Source of the DNA: Acidobacteria bacterium 28-1 | Lineage (GTDB): Bacteria > Acidobacteriota > Blastocatellia > Pyrinomonadales > Pyrinomonadaceae | NCBI GenBank assembly: GCA_002050365.1 | Contig: MWYZ01000086.1 | Coordinates: forward strand, 1-64,000 | Length of the DNA: 64,000 nucleotides | Direction: 5' to 3' | Position numbers and translations under genes: made by a program | Shown: in pieces, positions 42,670-51,224 of the stretch | How the letters are laid out: each line of letters begins with the position of its first letter | Position numbering within the stretch: position 1 is the first letter of the stretch | The notes under the pieces: model-generated | What the model was told of the DNA's origin: nothing | Databases searched by the model: none | What the model saw: only the letters and a program-made list of their open reading frames with translations

Positions 42670-43791
42670 ATGAAAGTTCCTTTATTAGATTTAAAAATTC
42701 AAAATGAAGCATTACGCGGCGAAGTCAATGCCGCAATTGCGAAGGTTTTAGATTCCAACGGATTTATTTTAGGAGCGGAAGTTAAGGCTCTTGAAGAAGA
42801 ACTGGCTGATTATTGTCAAACAAAATACGCAATCGGCTGTGCTTCGGGGACGGACGCGTTGCTGCTCGCTTTAATGGCGTTGGACGTATCACAGGGCGAC
42901 GAAGTCATTACCACGCCGTATAGTTTTTTTTCGACGGTCAGCGCGATTACAAGACTCGGCGCAACGCCCGTATTTGTTGATATTGATCCGCAGACTTACA
43001 ATCTCGACATTTCGCAAATCGAAGCGAAAATCACCGAAAAAACAAAAGCGATTCAGCCGGTTCATCTTTACGGGCAATGCGCCGCGATGGAAGATTTGCG
43101 AAGAATCAGCGAAAAATATAATGTGCCTCTTATCGAAGATGCGGCACAGGCAATCGGTGCAGAGGAAAATGGAAAACGTGCGGGCGCAGGGTCGGAAGTC
43201 GGCTGTTTTAGTTTTTATCCGTCAAAGAATTTGGGCGGAATGGGCGACGGCGGTTTTATGACAACTAACGATGAAGCGTTGGCGCAAAAACTTTTCGCGT
43301 TGCGCGTTCATGGTTCGGAAGAACGTTATTATCACAAATACGTCGGGCTGAATTCACGACTCGACGCGCTGCAAGCGGCAATTTTGCGGGTTAAACTGCC
43401 GCATTTAGATTCTTGGTCTGAGAAGCGCAAGCAAAACGCTGACAATTACCGAAAACTTTTCACTGATGCAGGTTTGACCGAAGAAATAACTTTGCCGTTT
43501 GAACGAGAAAACGGGCGGCATATTTATAATCAGTTTGTCATTCGCGTTCCAAAGCAACGTGATGAGTTAAAACAATTTCTCGCCGAATGCGAAATCGGCG
43601 CGGACGTTTATTACCCCGTTTCGCTTCATTTGCAGGAATGTTTCATGTATCTCGGCTACGGGGAAAACGATTTTCCCGAATCGGAGAGGGCTTCGCGCGA
43701 AACATTAGCGATTCCGATTTACCCGGAATTAACCATCGAACAGCAGGAGTTTGTCATTGAAAAAATTGCTCAATTTATCCATAGTCATTAG
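42670..43791 (+). CDS. DegT/DnrJ/EryC1/StrS-type sugar aminotransferase
   Basis: 373 residues, fold-type I PLP enzyme of the SHMT-like sugar group. Features are CASGTDALLLALMAL, the DAAQAIGA segment with the PLP-contacting Asp, and FSFYPSKNLGGMGDGGF, whose Lys is the Schiff-base residue. It transaminates a keto sugar nucleotide, making an amino sugar for lipopolysaccharide or O-antigen. The O-antigen ligase gene 1.8 kb downstream fits this. Confidence 0.92.
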   Translation: MKVPLLDLKIQNEALRGEVNAAIAKVLDSNGFILGAEVKALEEELADYCQTKYAIGCASGTDALLLALMALDVSQGDEVITTPYSFFSTVSAITRLGATPVFVDIDPQTYNLDISQIEAKITEKTKAIQPVHLYGQCAAMEDLRRISEKYNVPLIEDAAQAIGAEENGKRAGAGSEVGCFSFYPSKNLGGMGDGGFMTTNDEALAQKLFALRVHGSEERYYHKYVGLNSRLDALQAAILRVKLPHLDSWSEKRKQNADNYRKLFTDAGLTEEITLPFERENGRHIYNQFVIRVPKQRDELKQFLAECEIGADVYYPVSLHLQECFMYLGYGENDFPESERASRETLAIPIYPELTIEQQEFVIEKIAQFIHSH

Positions 43792-44101
43792 ATTCTGTTG
43801 CAATTTCATAAATTGCTACTGGCTTTAGCTAGTGGTTTAAGGTTAAAAAGGAAAATTGGCTTTAGCCAAAGTCAAAGATAAAAGTTAATTCCGAACAGCT
43901 TTATCTAAAGCAAAGCGGAAAAATCTTTTTGATTATATTCGGCTAAAGCCGCTTGCTTGTTGATTTTATATACACTAGCTCCTAGTCGCAATTGACAAAG
44001 AAGTTAACTTATTAAATGTCAACTGAGCCCAGTCCTTTGTCCATCTTTTTTTGTGACTTCAGTTGAGTTTTGGATTTTAAAGAGCAAAGTTTGGATGACT
44101 A
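43792..44101. repeat. Intergenic region with three GGCTTTAGCC-type palindromes
   Basis: Palindromes at 43816-43835 (CTACTGGCT-TT-AGCTAGTGG), 43856-43869 (TTGGCTTTAGCCAA) and 43940-43951 (CGGCTAAAGCCG) share the core GGCTTTAGCC or its inverse. A further GGCTAAAG-like arm and CTAGCTCCTAG lie near 43975. REP-like; no coding frame. Confidence 0.55.
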
Positions 44102-45424
44102 ATGAGAAAGAACGAAGAACAAATGACAGCCAGCAAAAATCAAATCGAAATTTTAGATTCGCGTCGGTTGCCGGTGCGACTCGGATTGGCGGCGGCAATT
44201 CTGCTTGTGCTAGTTTTTGGTTGGTTTGCAGTGCGCTGGCAACTCGGCAATATGCTGGCGGATGAAACCGCCACGACCGAGCCGAGCGCGAGGGAAATTG
44301 CCGCGCTTGCCGTTAATTTGGCACCGAGCGACCCGTTGGCAAACTGGCTGGTTGCCAGCACGAAAAAAAATACATTTACACCAGAAGCCATTTCCGAAAC
44401 CGCGAAGAGTTTTGAAACGGTCGCCCGGCTCTCGCCGAATAATTATCTTTATTGGGTTGAACTCGGACGCGCCCGCGAACAATCGGAAGAATACGAATTG
44501 GCGGAAAAAGCCTATCTGCGTGCGCTCGAACTTTCGCCGAATTACACTTATCCGCATTGGCAGCTCGGCAATTTTTATCTGCGCCAAAACCGAAGCGATG
44601 AAGCTTTTGAAAAGTTAAAAAAAGCCGCCGCCAGTAATTCAGCTTACCGCGACCAGGTTTTTTCAATCGCTTGGGATTATTTTGAAAAAGATGCCAGCCG
44701 ACTCGACCAAATCGCCGGTGATTCAGCGACGGGCAGGGCAAATTTGGCGAGATTTTACGCTTCAAAGGAAAGTGCCGAAAATGCTTTGAGAATTTGGAAC
44801 ACGCTTTCGCCGGAAGAAAAAGCGGCGAATGTGGTTTATGCGAAAGTTATCGCGCAGGCGTTTTACGATAAGAAGATTTACCGTCAATCGCTCGAATTCG
44901 TGCGCGAACTCGGCATCGAATCCGGTGCGCGCGGCGAAACCGTCCAGAATGCAAGTTTTGAAAATCCAATCCTGCCAATTAGAGAGACATATTTTAGCTG
45001 GAAGGTTTCGCCGATCGAAAAAGTTGATGTCAAACTCGATCCGACGCAAAAACATGAAGGAAACCGCAGTTTACGCGTTTCATTTAGCGGTTACGCCGAA
45101 CCGACGCTTTACAGCATTTATCAATTTGTGACTGTCGAACCGTCGGCGAATTATCGTCTAACATTTTGGTTTCGCACGGAAAACTTAAAAAGCGGCGGAA
45201 CGCCCGCGCTGGAAATTTATAATGCCAATGACGACAAAAACATCGTTACGAGCCAACCATTTCCAACCGGAACAAGCGATTGGCAATTGGTAAAACTCGA
45301 ATTTAGCACACCGCCTAATGCCGAAGCCGTCGGTCTACGCACGACTCGCGCTTTCTGCGGAAACAACTGTCCGATTTTTGGCACAATTTGGTACGACGAT
45401 TTTAAATTGGAAAAAACAAAATAA
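44102..45424 (+). CDS. TPR protein with single membrane anchor and C-terminal jelly-roll-like domain
   Basis: 440 residues. One membrane segment near residues 22-45 (LGLAAAILLVLVFGWFAV) anchors a region with TPR repeats (about 85-185, 'NYLYWVELGRAREQSEEYEL', 'YTYPHWQLGNFYLRQNRSDE'). The C-terminal about 150 residues (from about 290) look like a beta-sandwich, carbohydrate-binding type (VSPIEKVDVKLDPTQKHEG, LRVSFSGYAEPTLYSIYQ). Its position ahead of an O-antigen ligase gene suggests a role in surface glycan assembly. The start could also be an ATG at 44123. Confidence 0.75.
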   Translation: MRKNEEQMTASKNQIEILDSRRLPVRLGLAAAILLVLVFGWFAVRWQLGNMLADETATTEPSAREIAALAVNLAPSDPLANWLVASTKKNTFTPEAISETAKSFETVARLSPNNYLYWVELGRAREQSEEYELAEKAYLRALELSPNYTYPHWQLGNFYLRQNRSDEAFEKLKKAAASNSAYRDQVFSIAWDYFEKDASRLDQIAGDSATGRANLARFYASKESAENALRIWNTLSPEEKAANVVYAKVIAQAFYDKKIYRQSLEFVRELGIESGARGETVQNASFENPILPIRETYFSWKVSPIEKVDVKLDPTQKHEGNRSLRVSFSGYAEPTLYSIYQFVTVEPSANYRLTFWFRTENLKSGGTPALEIYNANDDKNIVTSQPFPTGTSDWQLVKLEFSTPPNAEAVGLRTTRAFCGNNCPIFGTIWYDDFKLEKTK

Positions 45425-45568
45425 TGGATAATGGATAATGAATAACGGATAATAAAAAGATTGTTATTTATTCTAACAAAAATTCAGCAATCGTTTAGTT
45501 AATTTAAATCTATATCAACTTCTCATTATTCGCTATCCATTATCCGTTATCCATTATCCATTATCTTG
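45423..45568. repeat. Heptamer repeat arms around a 65-base spacer
   Basis: GGATAAT units (45425-45452) and their reverse complement (45523-45565, CCATTATCC) flank an AT-rich spacer. It fills the gap between the TPR gene and the O-antigen ligase gene, starting at the TPR stop codon. Confidence 0.85.
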
Positions 45569-45570
45569 TA

Positions 45571-46971
45571 ATGAAAGAAATCCAAACAACTTGGGCGAGC
45601 AAAACTTTATTCTTTCTGCTCGGCGCGACAATTATCTTTACGGCTTTGGCATATGGAACGGTGCACCAGCCGATTGTCGCTATTTTTTATATTGCTGCAA
45701 TTATAGTTTTTTTGTTGTGGACGGCTGATGCTTTTGTCGGAGGAGTTTTGCGCTTTAACAAAAGTCTTCTGCAAATTCCGCTTGCCGCCGCTTTTCTTTA
45801 CGCTCTGATTCAAACGATTCCGTTCGGCAGTTTAGCGGAAGTAGCGGGCATCTCCGGCATACCGCGCACAATGTCGCTCGAACCGTTCGGAACAAAAGTC
45901 GCCGCGCTGCATTTTTTCGCTTTGCTTTTATTTTTCGCTGCGCTCCTCACCTTTATTGACAGCGCAAACCGCCTGAGAAAAATTGTGTCGTTAATTACGA
46001 TTTTCGGCTTTGTCTTCGCTTTTTTTGCCATCTTGCAAGCCGTTCTCAGTCCAAATAAAATCTACGGAATTTACGAAGTTCCATATGCCACGCCGTTCGG
46101 CTCTTTCGTCAATCGCCACAATTTCGCGGCTTATATGGAAATGACGCTCTGTCTGCCGCTCGGTTTGATGTTTGTCGGCGCGGTGCAAAAGGACAGACGC
46201 CTTCTTTATATTACGGCAATCGCACTGATGGGCATCGCGTTGCTTTTGAGCGGTTCGCGCGGCGGTTTGATTTCACTTCTGGCAGCTATATTTTTTCTCG
46301 TTATTCTGACGACAAGAACAAAAAATTACAATCAACTCGCGTTAAAAAGCGGTTTAGCGGTTTTGTTAGTTGCAACCATCATTATCGGCTCAATTTTAAT
46401 CGGCGGCGAATCGTCGCTGACACGGCTTGCGGAATCGTCGAACCCGGAAGATTTATCAACTAATCGAATGCACATCTGGACGGTTACAATCAGCGTGATT
46501 TTGAAAAATCTGCCGTTCGGCGCGGGCTTCGGCGCATTCGGCGTGGCATATACGCCGTTTGATTCGCTCAACGGGCTGGAACGCGTCGAGCAAGCGCACA
46601 ATGATTATTTGGAAGTTTTAGCCGTCGCCGGAATTGTCGGTTTGATTATCGGCGGTTTCTTTCTATTCCAACTTTTCCGCACCGGTTTAGAAAATGTAAA
46701 GACTTCCAACACTTTTCGGCGCGGAGTATGCATCGGCGCACTCGCCGGTTGTTTTGCAATTTTAGTTCACAGCCTTTTCGATTTTGTTCTGCATACGACG
46801 GCGATTTCGATGTTGTTTCTGACGCTCGTTTCGTTAGTTGTCGTCAGCGGCATTGAATTTCCCGATGATGTCAAGGAAACCAATTCGCGCCGCAGGGGAA
46901 ATCCCCGCCCGGCAACCGTTACACCGATTGAAAAAGGTAGAAGAAACAAAGAAATACAAAAAAATAAATGA
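45571..46971 (+). CDS. O-antigen ligase / polymerase family membrane protein (Wzy/WaaL-like)
   Basis: 466 residues with about 11-12 hydrophobic segments and a central long periplasmic loop. The Wzy_C region shows FVNRHNFAAYMEMTLCLPLG near 190, GSRGGLISLLAA and the HNDYLEVLAVAGIVGL motif near 345, typical of the O-antigen ligase family. The C-terminal tail is basic and cytoplasmic. It would ligate or polymerise glycan chains at the periplasmic face. Same direction as the TPR gene, probably co-transcribed. Confidence 0.88.
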   Translation: MKEIQTTWASKTLFFLLGATIIFTALAYGTVHQPIVAIFYIAAIIVFLLWTADAFVGGVLRFNKSLLQIPLAAAFLYALIQTIPFGSLAEVAGISGIPRTMSLEPFGTKVAALHFFALLLFFAALLTFIDSANRLRKIVSLITIFGFVFAFFAILQAVLSPNKIYGIYEVPYATPFGSFVNRHNFAAYMEMTLCLPLGLMFVGAVQKDRRLLYITAIALMGIALLLSGSRGGLISLLAAIFFLVILTTRTKNYNQLALKSGLAVLLVATIIIGSILIGGESSLTRLAESSNPEDLSTNRMHIWTVTISVILKNLPFGAGFGAFGVAYTPFDSLNGLERVEQAHNDYLEVLAVAGIVGLIIGGFFLFQLFRTGLENVKTSNTFRRGVCIGALAGCFAILVHSLFDFVLHTTAISMLFLTLVSLVVVSGIEFPDDVKETNSRRRGNPRPATVTPIEKGRRNKEIQKNK

Positions 46972-47021
46972 TGTGAATCAACACTAAAAACAAAAATCAG
47001 TTTAATAGAAGTCAATTTCTT

Positions 47022-47137
47022 GTCGGGAGCGCAGGCATCTTGCCTGCACGGGCGCGAAGCGTCGCAGAAATTGCTGATTATCAACCGTTTTAGATTGCTG
47101 ACGCAACCGTTGCAGGCAAGATGCCTGCGCTCCCGAC
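47022..47137. repeat. REPIN-like inverted doublet
   Basis: Arms 47022-47048 and 47111-47137 are perfect 27-base inverted copies; each arm contains its own hairpin (GCAGGCA facing TGCCTGC). Same architecture as the element at 15620 but a different sequence. It lies between convergent genes. Confidence 0.85.
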
Positions 47138-47190
47138 TAAAATACTTCTTTGGATTAACTTTCCTAGTATTGATTTACATAAATGATATT

Positions 47191-48060
47191 TTAGATAGAA
47201 GATTCGCTCTGGATTTCTTTTCTTTTCGGACTCAAGAAACCCAATAAATACCAAACGATGCCGTGCGCGACATACGCCGATGCGATCCCGAAAAGCATAT
47301 ACTGCGGAAATGACCAAATGAGCATTCCAAACGCCGCAATGATCAGAAACACATAACTGCTTCGCCTGCCGCCCCCAGTAGTTTTGAAACTCGTATATCG
47401 AATCGTGCTGACCATCAAAAGCCCTAAGCCGGCAACTAAAATCATCATCAAAAGCGTGTAGACGTTTGACAAGTTTTCGCCGAAAGTGCTCAGCGGTTGC
47501 GGATGCAGATAAACGATTGAAGCAATCAGCCCGGCGGCGGCGGGAATCGGCAGACCGACAAAGTTTTTCTTATCAACTTTCGGAGTTCCTTCAAGTAATA
47601 CGCGCGGTCGTGTGCCTTGCAGATTAAACCTCGCCAGCCGAAAAGTTCCGCACATCAAATACATAAACAACACGAACACGCCGAAACCATGAAGCGAATT
47701 AGCTTCATCGAAAGTCGCCCCGATTGCCCAGCTATACATCAAAACCACTGGCGCGATGCCGAAAGTTAAAACGTCCGCCAGCGAATCAAGTTGCACGCCG
47801 ATTTCGGTTGATGTGCGAGTCATCCGAGCGACGCGACCGTCTAAAGTGTCAAATAAAATTGCGAAGGCGATGGCTTTCGCCGCATATCCAAAGTAAATGG
47901 AGGCTTGTTCAGGATAAGGAGCGAGAAGTTGAAAACCACGCACGGAAGAGAGGACGGCAAGGAAGCCCATTGCGACATTTGCCGCCGTAAACGCCGTCGG
48001 AATTAAATACAAACCTTTTTTTAAGCCGCGATGCGGCGGTTTTGTTTGTTCGGTTTCCAT
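47191..48060 (-). CDS. pssA: CDP-diacylglycerol--serine O-phosphatidyltransferase
   Basis: 289 residues, about seven membrane segments. The CDP-alcohol phosphotransferase motif D-G-x2-A-R-x8-G-x3-D-x3-D is present as DTLDGRVARMTRTSTEIGVQ followed by LDSLAD. It makes phosphatidylserine from CDP-diacylglycerol and serine at the inner membrane. It directly follows psd (24 bases), the enzyme for the next step, so the two genes form a phosphatidylethanolamine operon. Confidence 0.93.
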   Translation of the reverse strand: METEQTKPPHRGLKKGLYLIPTAFTAANVAMGFLAVLSSVRGFQLLAPYPEQASIYFGYAAKAIAFAILFDTLDGRVARMTRTSTEIGVQLDSLADVLTFGIAPVVLMYSWAIGATFDEANSLHGFGVFVLFMYLMCGTFRLARFNLQGTRPRVLLEGTPKVDKKNFVGLPIPAAAGLIASIVYLHPQPLSTFGENLSNVYTLLMMILVAGLGLLMVSTIRYTSFKTTGGGRRSSYVFLIIAAFGMLIWSFPQYMLFGIASAYVAHGIVWYLLGFLSPKRKEIQSESSI

Positions 48061-48084
48061 AACTGTCGTTAAACCTCAAAAGGT

Positions 48085-48747
48085 TTATTCAGAGGCTGAC
48101 AATTCCGCTGTCAGACGTTCATCTTGGTATTTTTCAGGTATGTAGTATTCGATAAGTTTTCCGATAATAGTTTCGCCGCCGACTACTCTATCGCCGACAT
48201 TGACTAAAATTTCCGTGTTCAACGGCATGAGCAAATCGGTGCGCGAACCAAATTTTATCAGCCCGTATTTTTCGCCGAGTTCGAGATTATCGCCCGCTTT
48301 ACTCCAACAAACAATTCGTCTGGCTAAAATGCCGACGATTTGTGTGCAAACGACAGTCATTTTTTCGCCTTCAATCGTCATCGCGTTTCGCTCATTGGTT
48401 TGGCTCGCTTCATTGCTCGTTGCCGGTGCTTTTCTGCCTTGGAACAATTCGACTTTAACGACTCGTCCGGCTATCGGCGCACGGTTGATATGGACATTGA
48501 TCGGCGAAAGAAAAACGCTCACGAATTTTCCGTCTGTGCGGTCTTCGATGCGCGTAACCTTACCGTCGGCGGCGGACACGATGATATTCGCTTCAGTCGG
48601 AATAGTCCGCTTCGGGTCGCGGAAGAAAAACGCCATAAAAAAGGCGACGGCGACAAAGAAACCGGCGAAAATCCAAAATTGAAAAAACGCAAAAATTGCG
48701 GCGATAATAATCGGAACTAAAACAAACGAAATTCCTTCTTTAACCAT
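48085..48747 (-). CDS. psd: Phosphatidylserine decarboxylase (short, archaeal/actinobacterial type)
   Basis: 220 residues. Two N-terminal hydrophobic segments (about 8-44) are followed by the decarboxylase core, with AADGKVTRIED, PINVHINRAPIAG and the self-cleavage segment LIKFGSRTDLLMP, where the Ser after Gly becomes the pyruvoyl cofactor. It converts phosphatidylserine to phosphatidylethanolamine. A 25-bp perfect hairpin (48753-48824) begins 5 bases ahead of the start codon, and no clear ribosome site is outside it. Confidence 0.93.
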   Translation of the reverse strand: MVKEGISFVLVPIIIAAIFAFFQFWIFAGFFVAVAFFMAFFFRDPKRTIPTEANIIVSAADGKVTRIEDRTDGKFVSVFLSPINVHINRAPIAGRVVKVELFQGRKAPATSNEASQTNERNAMTIEGEKMTVVCTQIVGILARRIVCWSKAGDNLELGEKYGLIKFGSRTDLLMPLNTEILVNVGDRVVGGETIIGKLIEYYIPEKYQDERLTAELSASE

Positions 48748-48752
48748 AAAAA

Positions 48753-48824
48753 GAGGTAAGATGTCAGAGGTTAGAGGTTAGTAAGAAACTAACATCTAGC
48801 CTCTAACCTCTGACATCTTACCTC
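48753..48824. repeat. Heptamer-type perfect hairpin upstream of psd
   Basis: 25-base arms (48753-48777 and 48800-48824) pair perfectly over a 22-base loop; the arms contain AGAGGTT units at a 7-base period. It covers the translation start region of psd on the minus strand. Confidence 0.85.
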
Positions 48825-48872
48825 TCACATCTTTTAGGTTATTCTACGTTAAATCGGCGAGTTTGGAAAACA

Positions 48873-48901
48873 AAAAAGCCCGACGCCGTAAAACATCGGG
48901 C
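48873..48901 (-). terminator. Intrinsic terminator of the TM2-like gene
   Basis: GCCCGA (48878-48883) pairs with TCGGGC (48896-48901), and on the minus strand the stem is followed by six T residues. It lies 28 bases downstream of the gene's stop. Confidence 0.8.
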
Positions 48902-48928
48902 AAAAGGAGGATTGTATGAATAGAAAGG

Positions 48929-49138
48929 TTAATTTCTAATCGGATTGTCTTTGGCGTAGCTGTAAGCGCACCAAGCGGAAATTAAGTGGACAATCCAACC
49001 TAATGTGCCGACTGAGCCAATCCACGAAACACCCGTTAAAACCAGCCAAATTATGCCGATAATAATTCTACCGTTATAGATTTGTCCCACTCCGGGAATT
49101 AAAAGACTTAAAATACCTGCAACGTATGGTTCTCGCAT
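48929..49138 (-). CDS. Small TM2-like membrane protein
   Basis: 69 residues with two or three hydrophobic segments and the TM2-type phrase 'AGILSLLIPGVGQIYNGRII', as in TM2/DUF5683 proteins. GGAGG lies about 13 bases ahead of the ATG and a clean terminator follows, so it is an independent gene. Function unknown. Confidence 0.75.
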   Translation of the reverse strand: MREPYVAGILSLLIPGVGQIYNGRIIIGIIWLVLTGVSWIGSVGTLGWIVHLISAWCAYSYAKDNPIRN

Positions 49139-49198
49139 ATTAAAAATTTACCTCCGCAATTTTATACGGTGAGTTTATTTTTTAGTTCCAAAAAATTT

Positions 49199-49268
49199 AA
49201 GATTTACAACTCAAAATTTAGGATTTAAAATTTTAATTCTGAATCTCGGATTTTGAATCCTGAATTCT
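49199..49268. repeat. Heptamer repeat with inverted copy, overlapping the end of dnaX
   Basis: AGATTTA/GGATTTA-like units (49199-49228) face GAATCTCGGATTTTGAATCC (49242-49261). The second arm encodes the last residues of dnaX. Confidence 0.75.
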
Positions 49269-51128
49269 ATTCACTTCGACGATTTTCCCTCGAAAAACTC
49301 TCAACACTTTTTTTACGAGCGGGTGATTTTGAGCATATTGCCACATTTCTTCGTCGGTTGGGTTCTCGGGCAGAACTGGAATCTCCGTAGATTCTTCTTC
49401 GTCAAATTCGGGTATTACAAAACTAGGTTTGTCTTTCGCGGGCGCAAATGCTGTTGCCGCGCCGCCGTTTGAAAATTCAATTTTAGCCGCGAAACTGTTT
49501 TGTTGATTTTCGCCGAGCAGCGATTCGACAATTTCAGAGGCATTTTTAATCGGGCTTAAATCATCGCCGAGTTGCTGCAGTTTTCTCTCAAAAGCGTCGT
49601 CGAGCCAAGCGTCTTCGATGTGTTCAAGTTCTTCTGACAAAATCGGCGGCAATTTCATCGGCAATGATTCGAGATTACTCGCAAAACTTTCGGCAAAAGT
49701 CAGAGTTGAATCAATTTGTTTTGGCGAAGCAGATGGGCTATTCTCAAAAACCGAAACAGGTTCTTGAAAAAGAATTTCTTCGTGTGTGTCGACGATTTCA
49801 TTGGCGATTTCGATAGGGTTTTCTGCTTCAACAACAGAAGTTGAGTTGTTTGAAACAGGAAATGGAACTTCTTCCAGCGGAAAATCAATTGTTGAAGTTT
49901 TTTTTTCGGCGGATTTTTCAGAAGATTTTTCTTTAATCGAATTTTCGGTTTGAACGTTTCCAAAAGCAGCTTCGAGTTTTGCCAGACGCTCCAGAATTTT
50001 CTCAATCGACACGACGCGGCGCATCTCGACTAATTTCACCAAACCGATTTCCAAAACGCATCGCGGCTGCGTGGCTTCTCGCAGTTTTGATTCGGTTTCA
50101 CTTAAAGAATTAAAAAATCTGATTAAATCGCTTTCTGAAAACGGCGCGGAACTATCTCGTAATTCGTCGCGGCTCAAAACAGCCGTGTCGAGCAAGTTCT
50201 CGGCATCATCCGCCATTTTGTAAATTAACAAATCGCGGAAAAAACTCATTAAATCGCGGCAGAAATTTCGCAAATCTTGTCCGCGCCCGATTAAATCGTC
50301 AACAACGTTTAAGACTTCGGCAGGTTTATTCTCGGCAATCGCTTTCGCGGTTTTCGTGAGCATTTCCGCGCTTGCCAAACCGAGTGCAATTGCCACGTCT
50401 TGACTTTCGATTCGTTCGCCCGAAAAACTGATTACCTGGTCGAAATTCGATTGCGCGTCGCGCATCGAGCCTTCGCCGGAACGCGCAATCTCGCGCAGAG
50501 CGTCAACCGAAATAGTGATATTTTCCGCTTCGGCAATGGTTTTTAAACGGTCGAAGATTTTTTGCGACGCGATGGTGCGAAATTCGAATTCCTGACAGCG
50601 CGATAAAATCGTGTCGGGAACTTTGTGCAGTTCGGTCGTCGCCATTATAAAGGCGACGCGTGGCGGTGGCTCTTCCAAAGTTTTTAATAAAGCATTGAAA
50701 GCTGCTTTCGAGAGTTGGTGAACTTCGTCAATAATGAAAACTTTATAACGGTCTCGCGCCGGATTGATATTGATGCTTTCAATTATCGTTTCGCGCACGT
50801 CGTCAATGCCGGTATGCGAAGCTGCGTCAATTTCCAAAACGTCAATTGAACGACCTTCGGCGATTTCACGACACGAAGCGCAGACTGTTTCATCATTTAT
50901 CGAGCAGGGATTAGCAGTCGGTTTGTCGCTTTTGTGGCAGTTTAAGGCTTTCGCAAGCAGCCGCGCCGTCGTCGTTTTGCCAACGCCGCGTGCGCCGGAA
51001 AAAAGATACGCGTGATGCAGCCGGTCGTGTTCGACGGCGTTTCGCAAGGTGCGGGTGATTGCTTCCTGTCCGGTAACTTCTTCAAATGTTTGCGGTCGCC
51101 ATTTGCGGGCGATAACTTGATAAGACAT
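49233..51128 (-). CDS. dnaX: DNA polymerase III subunit gamma/tau
   Basis: 631 residues from the ATG at 51128 (MSYQVIARKWRPQTFEEVTG), the universal family start; upstream open frame is repeat sequence. Walker A is FSGARGVGKTT; the zinc module has Cys residues in the 60-90 region; Walker B is VFIIDEVHQLS; the arginine-finger segment is TILSRCQEFEF. Domain III follows to about 375, then a long Glu/Ser-rich linker. It forms the clamp-loader core. The last about 11 residues (RIQDSKSEIQN) are encoded by a heptamer repeat and are presumably functionless. Confidence 0.95.
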   Translation of the reverse strand: MSYQVIARKWRPQTFEEVTGQEAITRTLRNAVEHDRLHHAYLFSGARGVGKTTTARLLAKALNCHKSDKPTANPCSINDETVCASCREIAEGRSIDVLEIDAASHTGIDDVRETIIESININPARDRYKVFIIDEVHQLSKAAFNALLKTLEEPPPRVAFIMATTELHKVPDTILSRCQEFEFRTIASQKIFDRLKTIAEAENITISVDALREIARSGEGSMRDAQSNFDQVISFSGERIESQDVAIALGLASAEMLTKTAKAIAENKPAEVLNVVDDLIGRGQDLRNFCRDLMSFFRDLLIYKMADDAENLLDTAVLSRDELRDSSAPFSESDLIRFFNSLSETESKLREATQPRCVLEIGLVKLVEMRRVVSIEKILERLAKLEAAFGNVQTENSIKEKSSEKSAEKKTSTIDFPLEEVPFPVSNNSTSVVEAENPIEIANEIVDTHEEILFQEPVSVFENSPSASPKQIDSTLTFAESFASNLESLPMKLPPILSEELEHIEDAWLDDAFERKLQQLGDDLSPIKNASEIVESLLGENQQNSFAAKIEFSNGGAATAFAPAKDKPSFVIPEFDEEESTEIPVLPENPTDEEMWQYAQNHPLVKKVLRVFRGKIVEVNRIQDSKSEIQN

Positions 51129-51137
51129 CTCTTTATT

Positions 51138-51224
51138 AGTAGGCAGTTGGCAGCAACAGTCGGTATGAGTTTTCGTCGCGTTAATGCTTTTCCTGCCACC
51201 TGCCACTGCCAGCCGCTTACTAAT
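51138..51224. repeat. Repeat with inverted copy upstream of dnaX
   Basis: GGCAGTTGGCAG (51151-51162) faces CTGCCACCTGCCACTGCC (51196-51213), the latter showing 7-base units. It spans the whole gap between the FHA gene's stop and dnaX. Confidence 0.65.

Noticed and set aside
51129-51206. N-terminal extension of dnaX
   Set aside because: It would encode a Cys-rich repeat-derived peptide; the family always begins at MSYQVIARKWRP.
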